Positions 1 through 9,600 of a stretch of DNA of 64,000 bases are shown here, piece after piece. The stretch spans positions 744,001 to 808,000 of the forward strand of contig JAEWUC010000008.1 of assembly GCA_023397505.1 (NCBI GenBank). The letters run 5' to 3'. The stretch's first letter is position 1. The number at the start of each line of letters is the position of its first letter. This DNA is from Bacteroidota bacterium. Its GTDB lineage: Bacteria; Bacteroidota; Ignavibacteria; Ignavibacteriales; Melioribacteraceae. Under the pieces are notes generated by a model. It worked only from the letters and a program-made list of their open reading frames with translations. It was not told the DNA's origin and did no database searches. The position numbers were made by a program, and so were the translations under genes.

Positions 1-1278
1 AAACTTCGATCTATAAAAGCAAATGTTGATACCCTTACTTTAACCGCAACTCCAATACCGCGTACATTGAATTTATCTTTACTCGGAGCCCGCGATCTTT
101 CAATTATTTCTACTCCTCCGCCAAACCGCCAGCCGATTTATACAAAGGTGGACAAGTTTGATATTTTCAAAGTGCGTGAATGGATTTTAAACGAAGTAAA
201 ACGCGGCGGTCAGATTTATTTTGTTCATGACAGGGTTATGTCGATTGATAAAATTGTCGGCTACATTCAAAAACATATACCTGAAATAAATATCGGTGTT
301 GCACACGGACAAATGAAACCTGCGCAACTCGAAAAAGTTATTTATGAATTTTTGAATAAAAAGTATCACATGCTAGTTGCAACGAAGATTATCGAGTCCG
401 GGCTCGACATCCCAAATGTGAATACGATTATTATAAACCGCGCGGATAGATTTGGACTTGCCGAACTTCATCAATTGCGCGGACGCGTCGGGCGTAGCGA
501 CCGGCAGGCATATGCTTACTTACTTGTTCCGTCGCTGAATACTATTACTAAAAAAGCAGTTAAGCGTTTGCAGGCAATTGAAGAATATACCGATCTCGGC
601 GGCGGTTTTAATTTATCAATGCGTGACCTTGAAATACGCGGTTCGGGTAATCTGCTCGGTACCGAACAAAGCGGGTACATCGATTCGGTTGGCTTCGATC
701 TTTATCTTAAAATGGTTGACGAAGCCGTAGATGAATTAAAACAAAGCGAGTTTAAAGATGTATTTAAGGATTTACCGAAATCAAAAGATAGATCGGAACC
801 GACAATCGATACATATTTTGAAATCGGAATTCCGCAAAATTATATGCCCGATCAAGCCGACCGGCTAAGTTTTTATACAGCGCTGTTTTCTATTATTAAA
901 ATAGAAGAGATAGATGAACTAAAAGAAGAAATGATTGACCGTTTTGGGAAATTTCCGCAAGTGGTATTAAATTTAATAGAAGCGGCGATGCTAAGGTTTT
1001 ATGCATCTTATGCGCTCTTTGAAAGAATTGTTATTCAAAAAAATAAAATTACTATTATTCTTCCCAAAGGCGACCGTGAAGATTTTTATCAAAATAAATT
1101 TTCGAAACTGCTGCAGTTTATAAGTGAAAAACACTCCCGTGATATTAAATTTATTCAAAACGAAACTGTTCTTAAATTGGAGATGAATAACAAATTCGAT
1201 TCACCGGGAAATGTGATGGATTATTTGATTAAATTCTGCAAAGAAATTTCCAAAGTATTGAGTAATAGTAATGATTGA
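1..1278 (+). CDS. mfd: Transcription-repair coupling factor Mfd, C-terminal part (5' end outside window)
   Basis: The reading frame is open from base 1, so this is the 3' part (about 425 codons) of a gene starting upstream. Mfd is a DNA translocase that removes RNA polymerase stalled at lesions and recruits UvrA. Visible parts are helicase motif III (LTLTATPIPRTL, near residue 13), the second RecA-like domain, motifs V and VI (SGLDIPNVNTIII; QLRGRVGRSDRQAYAYL), and the C-terminal TRCF domain (roughly residues 270-370) that masks the UvrA-binding region in the full protein. A TTG at base 67 lies inside the conserved helicase core and is not a start. The stop overlaps the next gene by 8 nt, which suggests co-transcription. 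The family assignment is firm; the missing N-terminal UvrB-like part cannot be judged. Confidence 0.96.
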   Translation, partial: KLRSIKANVDTLTLTATPIPRTLNLSLLGARDLSIISTPPPNRQPIYTKVDKFDIFKVREWILNEVKRGGQIYFVHDRVMSIDKIVGYIQKHIPEINIGVAHGQMKPAQLEKVIYEFLNKKYHMLVATKIIESGLDIPNVNTIIINRADRFGLAELHQLRGRVGRSDRQAYAYLLVPSLNTITKKAVKRLQAIEEYTDLGGGFNLSMRDLEIRGSGNLLGTEQSGYIDSVGFDLYLKMVDEAVDELKQSEFKDVFKDLPKSKDRSEPTIDTYFEIGIPQNYMPDQADRLSFYTALFSIIKIEEIDELKEEMIDRFGKFPQVVLNLIEAAMLRFYASYALFERIVIQKNKITIILPKGDREDFYQNKFSKLLQFISEKHSRDIKFIQNETVLKLEMNNKFDSPGNVMDYLIKFCKEISKVLSNSND

Positions 1279-2551
1279 ATTAGCGGTAATTCTTTTTTTG
1301 GTAGCATTAAACGGACTTTTTGCAATGGCTGAGATTGCTTTAATTTCTTCAAAGAAAGTTCTTTTAGAAGATAAAGCCAATAAAGGAAGCAAAGGCGCAA
1401 GTGTTGCTTTAAAACTTTTGGAGGAACCCGAAAAATTTCTCTCTACAATTCAGATTGGTATTACGCTTGTAGGAATTGTTGCCGGCGCGTTCGGCGGGAT
1501 AGCGCTTGCGGAAGATGTGGAACCTTTGTTTGAGCAACTGAATATCCCTTCGGTATATATTGAAGAAATTTCCTTAATCACTGTTGTGGCAATTATAACT
1601 TATTTGTCGCTTCTTGTTGGCGAACTTTTGCCTAAAACAATAGCTTTAAATAATCCCGAAGGCATATCGGTAAAATTGGCTCCGCTTGTTTTATTTCTTT
1701 CAGTTCTTTCCACTCCCCTGGTGTATTTATTAAGCACATCAACCAAAATTTTAATAAAGATTTTCAGAATCAAAATAACTGAAAAGCCGCCGATTACCGA
1801 AGAAGAGTTAAAGATGTTAATTGAACAGGGAAGGAAATATGGAGTGCTTGAACAAAAAGAAACCGAGATGGTTAAAAGTGTTTTCAGATTTTATGATAGA
1901 AAAGCTTATTCGGTTATGATTCCAAGACAGGATATAGTTTGGCTCGACGCAAGCAAACCAATTGATGAAATTATTGATACGGTTTACAAAAATAAATTTT
2001 CAAAATACCCTTTGTGCGAAGATGTGCTTGATAATACTATCGGCATTTTACACGTAAGGGAGTTGCTGCAAAAAATTTCTGCCGACGAAAAGTTTAATAT
2101 TAAAGACCTAACCGTACAGCCGCTGATGATTCCCGAAAATATTGCAGCGAAAGATATCCTTGAAAAATTCAGAACTGCAAAAATTTATATCGCGCTTGTT
2201 ATTGATGAATACGGGTCAATTTTGGGAATGATAACGCTTCATGACTTAATCGAAAATATTTTTGGAGACCTTCCGGAAATTAGCGATAAAGATGAGTATC
2301 CTTTCTTTGAACGCGCAGATGGTTCTTTTCTTGTTGACGGAAGCATCCAAACCGACGAGTTGAAAGATAAATTCAATATCGATTTCGAGGGAAATGAAAA
2401 GTACAATACTCTTGCAGGTTTTGTTATGTACAATCTTAACAAAATTCCGTCACTTGGCGATAAGTTTTTCTATTCGGGCTATCAGTTTGAAGTGATAGAT
2501 ATGGACGGAAAACGAATTGATAAAGTTCTTGTACAAAAGATTAATTTGTAA
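1271..2551 (+). CDS. CorC/HlyC-family (CNNM-like) membrane protein with CBS pair
   Basis: A 426-residue protein with the standard three-part layout. An N-terminal DUF21/CNNM membrane region has about four hydrophobic segments in residues 1-155. A CBS-domain pair follows around residues 205-325, where the phrase VIDEYGSILGMITLHDLIE marks the second CBS motif. The C-terminus is a CorC_HlyC transporter-associated domain, roughly residues 345-425. Family members are linked to Mg2+/Co2+ efflux or divalent-cation homeostasis; the old name hemolysin is misleading. The ATG lies 8 nt inside the 3' end of mfd, so translational coupling is likely. The substrate cannot be read from the sequence. Confidence 0.9.
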   Translation: MIELAVILFLVALNGLFAMAEIALISSKKVLLEDKANKGSKGASVALKLLEEPEKFLSTIQIGITLVGIVAGAFGGIALAEDVEPLFEQLNIPSVYIEEISLITVVAIITYLSLLVGELLPKTIALNNPEGISVKLAPLVLFLSVLSTPLVYLLSTSTKILIKIFRIKITEKPPITEEELKMLIEQGRKYGVLEQKETEMVKSVFRFYDRKAYSVMIPRQDIVWLDASKPIDEIIDTVYKNKFSKYPLCEDVLDNTIGILHVRELLQKISADEKFNIKDLTVQPLMIPENIAAKDILEKFRTAKIYIALVIDEYGSILGMITLHDLIENIFGDLPEISDKDEYPFFERADGSFLVDGSIQTDELKDKFNIDFEGNEKYNTLAGFVMYNLNKIPSLGDKFFYSGYQFEVIDMDGKRIDKVLVQKINL

Positions 2552-2683
2552 ACTGCTTCCAGATTTTTCCGGTACTTGTTTGTCATCACTAATATTTTTG
2601 ATGAGAGTAAATATTATTCTATGTAATTAGAATTGTTTAATTCTTACATTGAAAAATACTTCAATTGATCATAGGAGTGTAAT

Positions 2684-3121
2684 ATGGGTAAAGTTATAAA
2701 AGTATTTTTTGTACTTGTGCTGATTGCACTAATTGGTATTCAATTTATAGATGTCGAAAAAACAAATCCGCCTGTAACAGCAGATATCAAAGCTTCGAGT
2801 GAAGTGAAAAGCATTTTAAGAAATGCATGTTATGATTGTCATTCAAACGAAACAAAATGGCCTTGGTATAGTAAGATTGCACCAATTTCTTTTCTAATAA
2901 TAAATCATGTTGAAGAGGGCAGGGAACATTTAAACTTTTCCGATTGGGAAAAATATAAGAACCCAAAACAAGATGTTCTGAAAGAAGAAATCTGGAATGA
3001 GATTAATAATGATAAAATGCCATTGAAGATGTACACTTATCTTCATCAGAAATCTAATTTGGATCCGTTGAAGAGAAAAGCAATAAAAGAATGGGCGACA
3101 AAGAAAAAGCCATGGGAATAA
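2684..3121 (+). CDS. c-type haem-binding domain protein (Haem_bd family)
   Basis: A 145-residue protein with one N-terminal hydrophobic segment (residues 4-22) that acts as a signal or anchor, then a single haem-attachment motif CYDCH near residue 49. The following NETKWPWYSKIAP and the late Met-containing segment KMPLKMYTYLH fit the small Haem_bd family, in which a distal Met could be an axial ligand (inference). It is probably a periplasmic monohaem electron carrier or redox sensor. The start is supported by GGAG 5 nt upstream. It needs a cytochrome c maturation system, and ccmA/ccmB-like genes lie about 38 kb away in this window. No partner redox enzyme adjoins it, so its pathway is unknown. 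Confidence 0.8.
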   Translation: MGKVIKVFFVLVLIALIGIQFIDVEKTNPPVTADIKASSEVKSILRNACYDCHSNETKWPWYSKIAPISFLIINHVEEGREHLNFSDWEKYKNPKQDVLKEEIWNEINNDKMPLKMYTYLHQKSNLDPLKRKAIKEWATKKKPWE

Positions 3122-3154
3122 TTTTATTTACGAGTATAAACAAATTATAGCATT

Positions 3155-4039
3155 ATGGAAGCAATAATTAACAAGTCTTCTGAAGCTGCTTCAGAAAAAA
3201 GTTCAGTTGCAAAGACCTCGGTTGCCGCCGCGATATTTTTAACTGCTTTCAAATTGATTGTAGGTTTTACTACAGGCAGTTTGGGAATTCTTTCGGAAGC
3301 TTTGCATTCGGGATTAGATCTTGTTGCGGCGGTGATTACTTTTTTCGCCGTAAAATTTGCGGACCAACCGGCAGATGAAGATCATAATTTCGGTCATGGA
3401 AAAATTGAAAATTATTCCGCTCTTATAGAAACCATTCTTTTGTTTATTACTTGTGCTTGGATAGTTTATGAAGCAATCCGGCGTTTAATTTTTCACGATG
3501 TTGAAATTGAAGTTACATATTGGAGTTTTATTGTTGTTATTACTTCAATCATAATTGATATTTCGCGCTCGCGGGCGTTATATAAAGTTGCGCGCAAACA
3601 TAACAGTCAAGCGCTCGAAGCGGACGCATTGCATTTTTCAACCGACATCTGGAGTTCCTTCGTTGTATTGATAGGATTAATAGGCGCTTCATTTGATTTT
3701 TATTATGCCGATCCGATAGCAGCTCTTTCTGTTGCAGTTATCGTTTTATCGGTTTCTTACAGGCTTGGTAAAAGATCGTTTGATGCGTTGATAGATAAAG
3801 CTCCGGTGGGCATGAGTGAACAAATAAAAAAAATTGTTGAATCCATTTCCGAAGTAAAATTATCACACGATATAAAAGTTCGGGAATCAGGTCCACAAAA
3901 ATTTGTCGAGCTAAATATACACGTTGATAAAAATATGACGATTGAGAAAGCTCATGAAATATCACACAAGGTTGAAAAGGAAATTATGAGCAGAATTAAA
4001 AATATTGAAGTGATGGTTCACCCGGAACCGGATAGTTAG
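3155..4039 (+). CDS. Cation diffusion facilitator (CDF) family transporter
   Basis: A 294-residue inner-membrane antiporter-type protein exporting divalent metals such as Zn, Fe, Co or Mn. It has about six hydrophobic helices and the two-part metal site of the family: His/Asp in helix 2 (EALHSGLDLVAA) and Asp/His/Asp in helix 5 (EADALHFSTDIWSS). The linker HNFGHGK precedes helix 3, as in FieF-like proteins. A cytoplasmic C-terminal domain with the late His-rich segment VMVHPEP is present. No Shine-Dalgarno is obvious before the ATG. It runs toward cysG on the other strand with a 9-nt gap. Metal specificity is not predictable with confidence. Confidence 0.92.
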   Translation: MEAIINKSSEAASEKSSVAKTSVAAAIFLTAFKLIVGFTTGSLGILSEALHSGLDLVAAVITFFAVKFADQPADEDHNFGHGKIENYSALIETILLFITCAWIVYEAIRRLIFHDVEIEVTYWSFIVVITSIIIDISRSRALYKVARKHNSQALEADALHFSTDIWSSFVVLIGLIGASFDFYYADPIAALSVAVIVLSVSYRLGKRSFDALIDKAPVGMSEQIKKIVESISEVKLSHDIKVRESGPQKFVELNIHVDKNMTIEKAHEISHKVEKEIMSRIKNIEVMVHPEPDS

Positions 4040-4048
4040 TTGAACTCG

Positions 4049-5344
4049 TTATGTATTGATTTCACCGATCAACTTTTCACGATATTTATTCGATGTTGAA
4101 AGAATTTTTGAAAGATGTACGACATTTCCGAATACAAGCAATGCCGGTTTTTCAACAACATCTTTAATGTTGTTAATATTTGCAAGAGTTGTTATTACTA
4201 TGTTTTGATTAATACGTGTTGCATTCGATACTATCGCAAGCGGTGTTGAAAGATCAATCCTTTTTAAAACCGCTTCGTTTAAAATATTTTCTGCTTGGGT
4301 TAATCCCATCAACACAATTGTTGTATGATTTTTAATTTTTAAAAGCTCAATCCAATTTTTATTGAACTCACATCCTTCCGAATGGGCGGTAACAATTGAA
4401 ACTCCCGACGAATATCCGCGTGCAGTCGGAGGAATACCCGCGCTCAATGGTCCCGCAAACGCAGATGACAGCCCTGCAATAATTTCAACATCAATATTGT
4501 TATTGATTAAAAATTCAGCCTCCTCCGCACCGCGACCAAAAATATACGGGTCGCCGTTTTTTAATCTTGCAACGCGGTAACCTTGAGATGCATAATCAAG
4601 CAATAGTTTGTTGATTGAATTTTGGCTCGACGAATGATTTCCTTTGGATTTGCCGACATAAATTTTTTCAACCCTTTTGGGAATAAGATTAAGTATCTCT
4701 TCAGTAATTAAGTTGTCGTAAAAAACAACATCCACTTCATGTATTGCTTTGTATGCTTTAATTGTAAGCAGTTCTGGATCTCCGGGTCCGCAGCCTATTA
4801 AATAAACTTTACCGAATAATGTTGCTGCCTCTTCTTTTGTCCGTTCAATATCAATAATTCCAAATTGCCGCTCATTTAATTTTTTCTCCGCAAGTTGCCC
4901 AAGTGAATAGGGAAGTGATTTCTTAATTCTCTCTCTGACAAATTGTGTCAGTGTCGGACTCGCACCGTCGCTTGATATTGCAATTTTTAAATTATTGTAA
5001 TGTAGCAATGATGAAAAATAAAAATCACATTCTTCAGGTACATCAACGGTATTTAAAAGAAAAAATCTTTCTTTCCTTAATTGCTTTAATAAATAATTAA
5101 CTTCTTCATTACCCGTAGCATCAATAATAATATTGAATGCAGCCGCGTCTTTCTTCTCAAATCTTTTATAAACTATTCTTGAGGTTAGATTTTTCATCTC
5201 ATCAATTGCATTGATTGTAATAACCGAAAAATCAATTTTATTTTCGAGAAGAACGGTAGCTTTTTGATGTGCAACTTTTCCGCCGCCGATTAAAAGTATT
5301 TTCGGGTTTCTTAATAATACCGGTAAAGAGTTTATTCTTTTCAT
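4049..5344 (-). CDS. cysG: Siroheme synthase CysG (precorrin-2 dehydrogenase/ferrochelatase + uroporphyrinogen-III methyltransferase)
   Basis: A 431-residue fusion that converts uroporphyrinogen III to siroheme, the cofactor of the sulfite reductase encoded just upstream in the same operon. The N-terminal CysG_N/MET8 part (about residues 1-150) has the NAD-binding loop ILLIGGGKVAHQKA near residue 15. The SUMT part (about 178-415) begins with VYLIGCGPGDPELLT and contains the GRGAEEAEF signature. It is slightly shorter than the roughly 457-residue enterobacterial enzyme, but both halves look intact. It is the last gene of the sulfate-assimilation operon, with a 48-nt gap after the reductase gene. 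Placement with the reductase supports co-production of enzyme and cofactor. Confidence 0.93.
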   Translation of the reverse strand: MKRINSLPVLLRNPKILLIGGGKVAHQKATVLLENKIDFSVITINAIDEMKNLTSRIVYKRFEKKDAAAFNIIIDATGNEEVNYLLKQLRKERFFLLNTVDVPEECDFYFSSLLHYNNLKIAISSDGASPTLTQFVRERIKKSLPYSLGQLAEKKLNERQFGIIDIERTKEEAATLFGKVYLIGCGPGDPELLTIKAYKAIHEVDVVFYDNLITEEILNLIPKRVEKIYVGKSKGNHSSSQNSINKLLLDYASQGYRVARLKNGDPYIFGRGAEEAEFLINNNIDVEIIAGLSSAFAGPLSAGIPPTARGYSSGVSIVTAHSEGCEFNKNWIELLKIKNHTTIVLMGLTQAENILNEAVLKRIDLSTPLAIVSNATRINQNIVITTLANINNIKDVVEKPALLVFGNVVHLSKILSTSNKYREKLIGEINT

Positions 5345-5392
5345 TTTATCTCACACTAAGTTCTTCTCCGAAAAAAGAGAGGAGTCTTATAA

Positions 5393-7279
5393 TTATGCGA
5401 TATATAATTCATATGTGGTTTGCATTAGTGATTTAGTAACTTCATGTAATTTTAAAAACTCAATTATGTTTTTCATTCCAATTCGTTTATGGAAAACAGA
5501 AATTGATTCATCCGGTAATTTATTAGCTACATAATTTTGTATTATAATCCTAATCACTTGTGCGCAATCTTCTCTAGGAATTCTTCTCAAATATTTTTTA
5601 CCTTCGTCTATCAAATCAGAGGATAGATGTTCTTTGTCCCGCTCACCGAAAAGTAATTTTAGCTGGTATTCACCGTCGGTTTTTCCTTCGAGCGAAATAT
5701 CGAAGCGGACATTACGCGAACAATGTCGTTCGCACCCGCTTATGCCGATATTTACTCCATCAAGATTTCCGGAACTAATGTTTTCCAGCTCGGTAATTAG
5801 CGGATTCAAAAATTTTTCAGATTCGGCAACCGCGAGCGGGCAAGTAGCTAATCCAACGCAAGCCAAAGAATTTTTTCTTAGAGAAGAATAATTTCCATAA
5901 CCGAAGGTTTGAAGAATATTTTCAAAAGCATCGCGTTGAATTTTAGTAATATCGGTGAATAATAAATCTTGAAACGGTGTTATCCTAATATTCGGGCGGA
6001 TTTCAGTAACAATGTTTTCAACCAATGTTTTCAATGCCCCGATATGACTTGTATTTTTTAATCTTCCGTTTTCAACCCATAGTCCGTAACTATAATTGCC
6101 GTCGTACTGTTTTATCCAGCCGTGGTGACGGTTAACTTTTCCCAGTTCAATGTTGATCGGTGGTTTGAAATTTATATCGAGCTTTTTAATTTCATTTCCA
6201 AACCATTGAATTCCCAAATCCCTGACTTTTGCAAATTCGGTTTCGTCATATAAAACATCTTCAATTTTTTTTCTGGCGATGTCCAAACCTTTTTTATAAA
6301 GAACGTTTTTTAATCTGGACCAATGCCTGTTTTTTCTATCGCCGATTTGCTGTTGAACAAAAACAATCGCATTCAATCCTTTTATTAATTCCTCTTCCGA
6401 TTCAAAAACACCGAGCGGACCGGCGAGCGAAGGGAAAGTAATCTTGCGATTTTTTTGTCCCAGAGAACCACCGATATAAACTTGATAACCGATTACTTTT
6501 TGATTATCTACTAGCGGTACAATCGCGATATCATTAGTTAAAATATCCGGTGCGTTGCAGCGTGTTTCTTCGTTCGTATCGAAATTAAAATAGTATCCGC
6601 CGATTCCTATTTTCAATTTTCTCGGAAGGCCAAACGGCTCGTAATTAAACTGTTCATCACTATTTATTGCAGAAAAATTCGGGTGAAATATTTTTAAATG
6701 TTCTTTGATCGGAAGTTGAAAATATTTGCCAATCTTTTGAGCGAGAGCATTAGCATCAAAAATATTTGATTTTATTGGGCTGGCTGTTGTATTGCGGACG
6801 TTATCACCGCATGCATTTAAAACAGGATTACCAAGTTCTATAAGATTTCTAACTAACGGCAGCAAATCACTTTTTTTAACTCGGTGAAATTGAATTGCCT
6901 GGCGGGTTGTTAAACGTATTGACGGCGAACCGTCGTCATCGCGGGAATATTGCTCTGCGAGTTCGTTGATCTTCAACCATGAATCTGGCTGTATGTCGCC
7001 TCCTCCCCAAAACGGAATACGAACCATGAAGAACCAATTTTTCAATCCTTGCTTAACAGCAATGCGGTCCCATTGGATATAAATTCCATTCGGTTTTAAA
7101 TTTATATGAAGGTCTTTATCAACATCCGGTTTAGATAAATCTTCAAGTTCCTTTTTTAGTCTTTCACCGCCGAGCAACGAATTCTTTAACTTATTTTTTT
7201 CATCGGACGATAATTCTCTTTCGCTCAATGCAATTTCGAGAGCGCCGAGATCAACATCATATGAAATTTTTTCAGCCAT
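5393..7279 (-). CDS. Assimilatory sulfite (nitrite/sulfite) reductase, siroheme/[4Fe-4S] hemoprotein
   Basis: A 628-residue nitrite/sulfite reductase of the CysI/NirA/Sir type that reduces sulfite to sulfide with six electrons. Two ferredoxin-like half domains and two siroheme/4Fe-4S halves are recognisable. The cluster cysteines are CVGLATC (C-x5-C, near residue 473) and CERHC (C-x3-C, near 513). The start at 7279 is chosen because GGAG lies 6 nt before this ATG; an in-frame start 30 nt earlier would lie inside cysN and lacks such a site. No cysJ flavoprotein gene is present, so a ferredoxin-type donor is more likely than NADPH (inference). The neighbours cysH, cysD, cysN and cysG make sulfite the likely substrate rather than nitrite. 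Confidence 0.9.
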   Translation of the reverse strand: MAEKISYDVDLGALEIALSERELSSDEKNKLKNSLLGGERLKKELEDLSKPDVDKDLHINLKPNGIYIQWDRIAVKQGLKNWFFMVRIPFWGGGDIQPDSWLKINELAEQYSRDDDGSPSIRLTTRQAIQFHRVKKSDLLPLVRNLIELGNPVLNACGDNVRNTTASPIKSNIFDANALAQKIGKYFQLPIKEHLKIFHPNFSAINSDEQFNYEPFGLPRKLKIGIGGYYFNFDTNEETRCNAPDILTNDIAIVPLVDNQKVIGYQVYIGGSLGQKNRKITFPSLAGPLGVFESEEELIKGLNAIVFVQQQIGDRKNRHWSRLKNVLYKKGLDIARKKIEDVLYDETEFAKVRDLGIQWFGNEIKKLDINFKPPINIELGKVNRHHGWIKQYDGNYSYGLWVENGRLKNTSHIGALKTLVENIVTEIRPNIRITPFQDLLFTDITKIQRDAFENILQTFGYGNYSSLRKNSLACVGLATCPLAVAESEKFLNPLITELENISSGNLDGVNIGISGCERHCSRNVRFDISLEGKTDGEYQLKLLFGERDKEHLSSDLIDEGKKYLRRIPREDCAQVIRIIIQNYVANKLPDESISVFHKRIGMKNIIEFLKLHEVTKSLMQTTYELYIA

Positions 7280-7290
7280 TATAACTCCGG

Positions 7291-8643
7291 TTATATATTT
7301 ATATCCCAATGTGGAAAATATTTTGATATAAGATTTTTAAGGTCTGCTTCGAAAGCTTTTAAATCCGGTTTCTCCGTTTCATCTTTTTGTTCATATTCCA
7401 GTGCTTCAACAATTATTCCGCCGCCCGCAATATCATATCCATCAACAATAACAAAGCGGCTTGTTGTTTTTACCCGGTCAATTAAATCAAAACTGATCGG
7501 GGAAGTTGTTCGCAAAAAGCACTGTGCAACTTCATTGCGATGAACTTCATTCCTATCGGATGATTTTAAAAGTTGCGATGCATCGAGAACGCTTTCAATT
7601 TTTTCAAGAGATAGTTCTGTTTTTTTTGTGCCGATTTTCAATTGATACTTTTTGTTGAACAGCAAAGGTTGTTTGCCCATCCAAAAAATATTTGCCTTAA
7701 AACGGTCAGTTGTAAAAGGAAGCTGTTCGTTTGTCCGGCAGATTAATTCTGAAGGTGTTACATAAATCTGGGTTGATAAAGTAATGCCGATTGCTTCGTC
7801 GGTTGAAGCAAAAGAAATTCCTTTCTTATAAAAACATTCAATTGATTTTACTGTTGATGTTTTTCTTGAAGGAAGGAAAATTATTTCGTCGCCGACGTGA
7901 ATGGAACCGGAATTAATAGTCCCGGCTATAATTCTTCTGTCGTCGTTGTCTTTTGTGAATTTATAAACTCCCTGGACGAACATTCTAAATTGTTTTTTAC
8001 TTTCATCTTTTTCATTCACGAACAAATCAATGAATTCGAGAATTGATTTTCCTTTATACCAATTAATTATTCCTGAATTTGTTGTAACATTGATTCCTTC
8101 ACGTGCAGATACAGGGACAAATGACATTGGGCTGATTTTAATTTCATTAAGAAATGTTGTGTAATCTTTGATAATATTATTGAATATAATTTCATCAAAA
8201 TTAACCAGGTCCATTTTATTGACGGCAACAACTACTTGTTTAATCCCGAGCAGTGAAAGCATATAAGCATGGCGTTTTGAATTTTCGGCTATGCCTTCGT
8301 TAGCATCGATCAATAAAACTGCAGCTTCGGCACGTGCAGCGCCGCTGATCATGTTTTTTAAAAATTCAATATGTCCCGGCGCATCGATAATTATATATTC
8401 TCGTTTTGATGATTTAAAAAATATTCTTGCTGTATCGATTGTAATTCCCTGATCCTGTTCATCTTTCAGCGCATCGAGAAGAAACGCGTACTCAAAAGGC
8501 TTCGAATTTAATTCACATGTTCTTTTTACCTGCTCAAGTTTTCCCAGCGGAAGTGAATTTGTATCGGCGAGTAATCTTCCGACCAATGTACTTTTGCCGT
8601 GATCAACATGACCCACAATTACGATGTTCATTCTCTCAATCAT
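7291..8643 (-). CDS. cysN: Sulfate adenylyltransferase subunit 1 (CysN, GTPase)
   Basis: A 450-residue EF-Tu-like GTPase that drives formation of adenosine 5'-phosphosulfate (APS) by CysD. The G1 loop GHVDHGKS is near residue 11, G3 DAPGH near 86 and G4 NKMD near 141. Beta-barrel domains II and III follow. The protein ends without a C-terminal APS-kinase (CysC) extension, in contrast to the NodQ-like CysNC fusions. AAGGA lies about 6 nt before the chosen ATG; a second ATG four codons in is a possible alternative. It sits between cysD and the sulfite reductase gene in the operon. Confidence 0.95.
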   Translation of the reverse strand: MIERMNIVIVGHVDHGKSTLVGRLLADTNSLPLGKLEQVKRTCELNSKPFEYAFLLDALKDEQDQGITIDTARIFFKSSKREYIIIDAPGHIEFLKNMISGAARAEAAVLLIDANEGIAENSKRHAYMLSLLGIKQVVVAVNKMDLVNFDEIIFNNIIKDYTTFLNEIKISPMSFVPVSAREGINVTTNSGIINWYKGKSILEFIDLFVNEKDESKKQFRMFVQGVYKFTKDNDDRRIIAGTINSGSIHVGDEIIFLPSRKTSTVKSIECFYKKGISFASTDEAIGITLSTQIYVTPSELICRTNEQLPFTTDRFKANIFWMGKQPLLFNKKYQLKIGTKKTELSLEKIESVLDASQLLKSSDRNEVHRNEVAQCFLRTTSPISFDLIDRVKTTSRFVIVDGYDIAGGGIIVEALEYEQKDETEKPDLKAFEADLKNLISKYFPHWDINI

Positions 8644-8711
8644 TATTAATCCTTAAACTCATTTTTATGCAATGATATTTTTTGCCAATAATTTTAATAA
8701 CAGGGTCTAAA

Positions 8712-9593
8712 TTACATGTACCCGTCTCTTCTCAGTTCTTCTAAAGTGCCGCCGCCATCTTTGTCTTGTTCTCTTCCTGCGCGCTCTGCGATGTTTGCAA
8801 ATTTGCCGCTCCTCAATTCTTCAATTATCTCATTAACGTTTTTTGATGTTGACTCAACCGGTTTTGTGCACGGGTAGCAACCGAGTGAACGGTAACGCGT
8901 TCCATTCCCTTGATCGAAATACAAAGGAATGATTGGAATATTTTCGCGTTCGAGATATTCCCAAATATTTAATTCAGTCCAATCCAATAGCGGGTGAATG
9001 CGAACATGTGTGCCCGGTGCAAAATCAGTTTTAAATTGATTCCACAACTCCGGCGGCTGATCACCAATATCCCAATCATTGTTTTTATCCCGCGGTGAAA
9101 AATATCTTTCTTTCGATCTGCTTCCTTCTTCATCCGCACGAACGCCGACAATCACGCCTGTGTATTGTTCTTGATTATCATCATCAACAAATTGTCCGGA
9201 AGAATGATCTAGTTTAAAACGTGTCCATTCTCCTGAAAGGGTATTTCTCAGTGCTTCTGTTTTTAAAAGTTTGCAGCATGAAATTCTATCTACCGCTCCG
9301 TCCGGGAAAGTTTGTTTGTTTTGAAGAGCCGCTTTATTCTGCCCGACTATTAAATTTAATTTCCATTCGAGTGCAAGTTTATTTCGGTAGTCAATCATCT
9401 CCGGGATTTTATACGAAGTATCAATATGAACGAGAGGAAAAGGAACGTGTCCGAAAAATGCTTTACGGGTAAGCCACAATAAAACAGTGCTGTCTTTTCC
9501 AATCGACCAAAGCATTGCAAGATTTTTAAATTCTCTATATGCTTCGCGGATTATATAAATACTCTGCGATTCAAGTTTATCAAGGTAATCCAT
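8712..9593 (-). CDS. cysD: Sulfate adenylyltransferase subunit 2 (CysD)
   Basis: A 293-residue PP-loop ATP pyrophosphatase subunit that adenylylates sulfate to APS together with CysN. The PP-loop SIGKDST sits near residue 31. The family signatures SLGCYPCTKPV and the C-terminal tail rich in Arg/Asp (AERAGREQDKDGGG) are present, and length is normal. It starts 7 nt after the cysH stop in the operon order and is followed by cysN after 68 nt. The D-N heterodimer is complete in this operon. Confidence 0.96.
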   Translation of the reverse strand: MDYLDKLESQSIYIIREAYREFKNLAMLWSIGKDSTVLLWLTRKAFFGHVPFPLVHIDTSYKIPEMIDYRNKLALEWKLNLIVGQNKAALQNKQTFPDGAVDRISCCKLLKTEALRNTLSGEWTRFKLDHSSGQFVDDDNQEQYTGVIVGVRADEEGSRSKERYFSPRDKNNDWDIGDQPPELWNQFKTDFAPGTHVRIHPLLDWTELNIWEYLERENIPIIPLYFDQGNGTRYRSLGCYPCTKPVESTSKNVNEIIEELRSGKFANIAERAGREQDKDGGGTLEELRRDGYM

Positions 9594-9600
9594 GTTTGTC

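Noticed and set aside
7280..7309. Earlier start of the sulfite reductase
   Set aside because: The ATG at 7279 has GGAG 6 nt upstream; the earlier codon lies inside cysN with no site.
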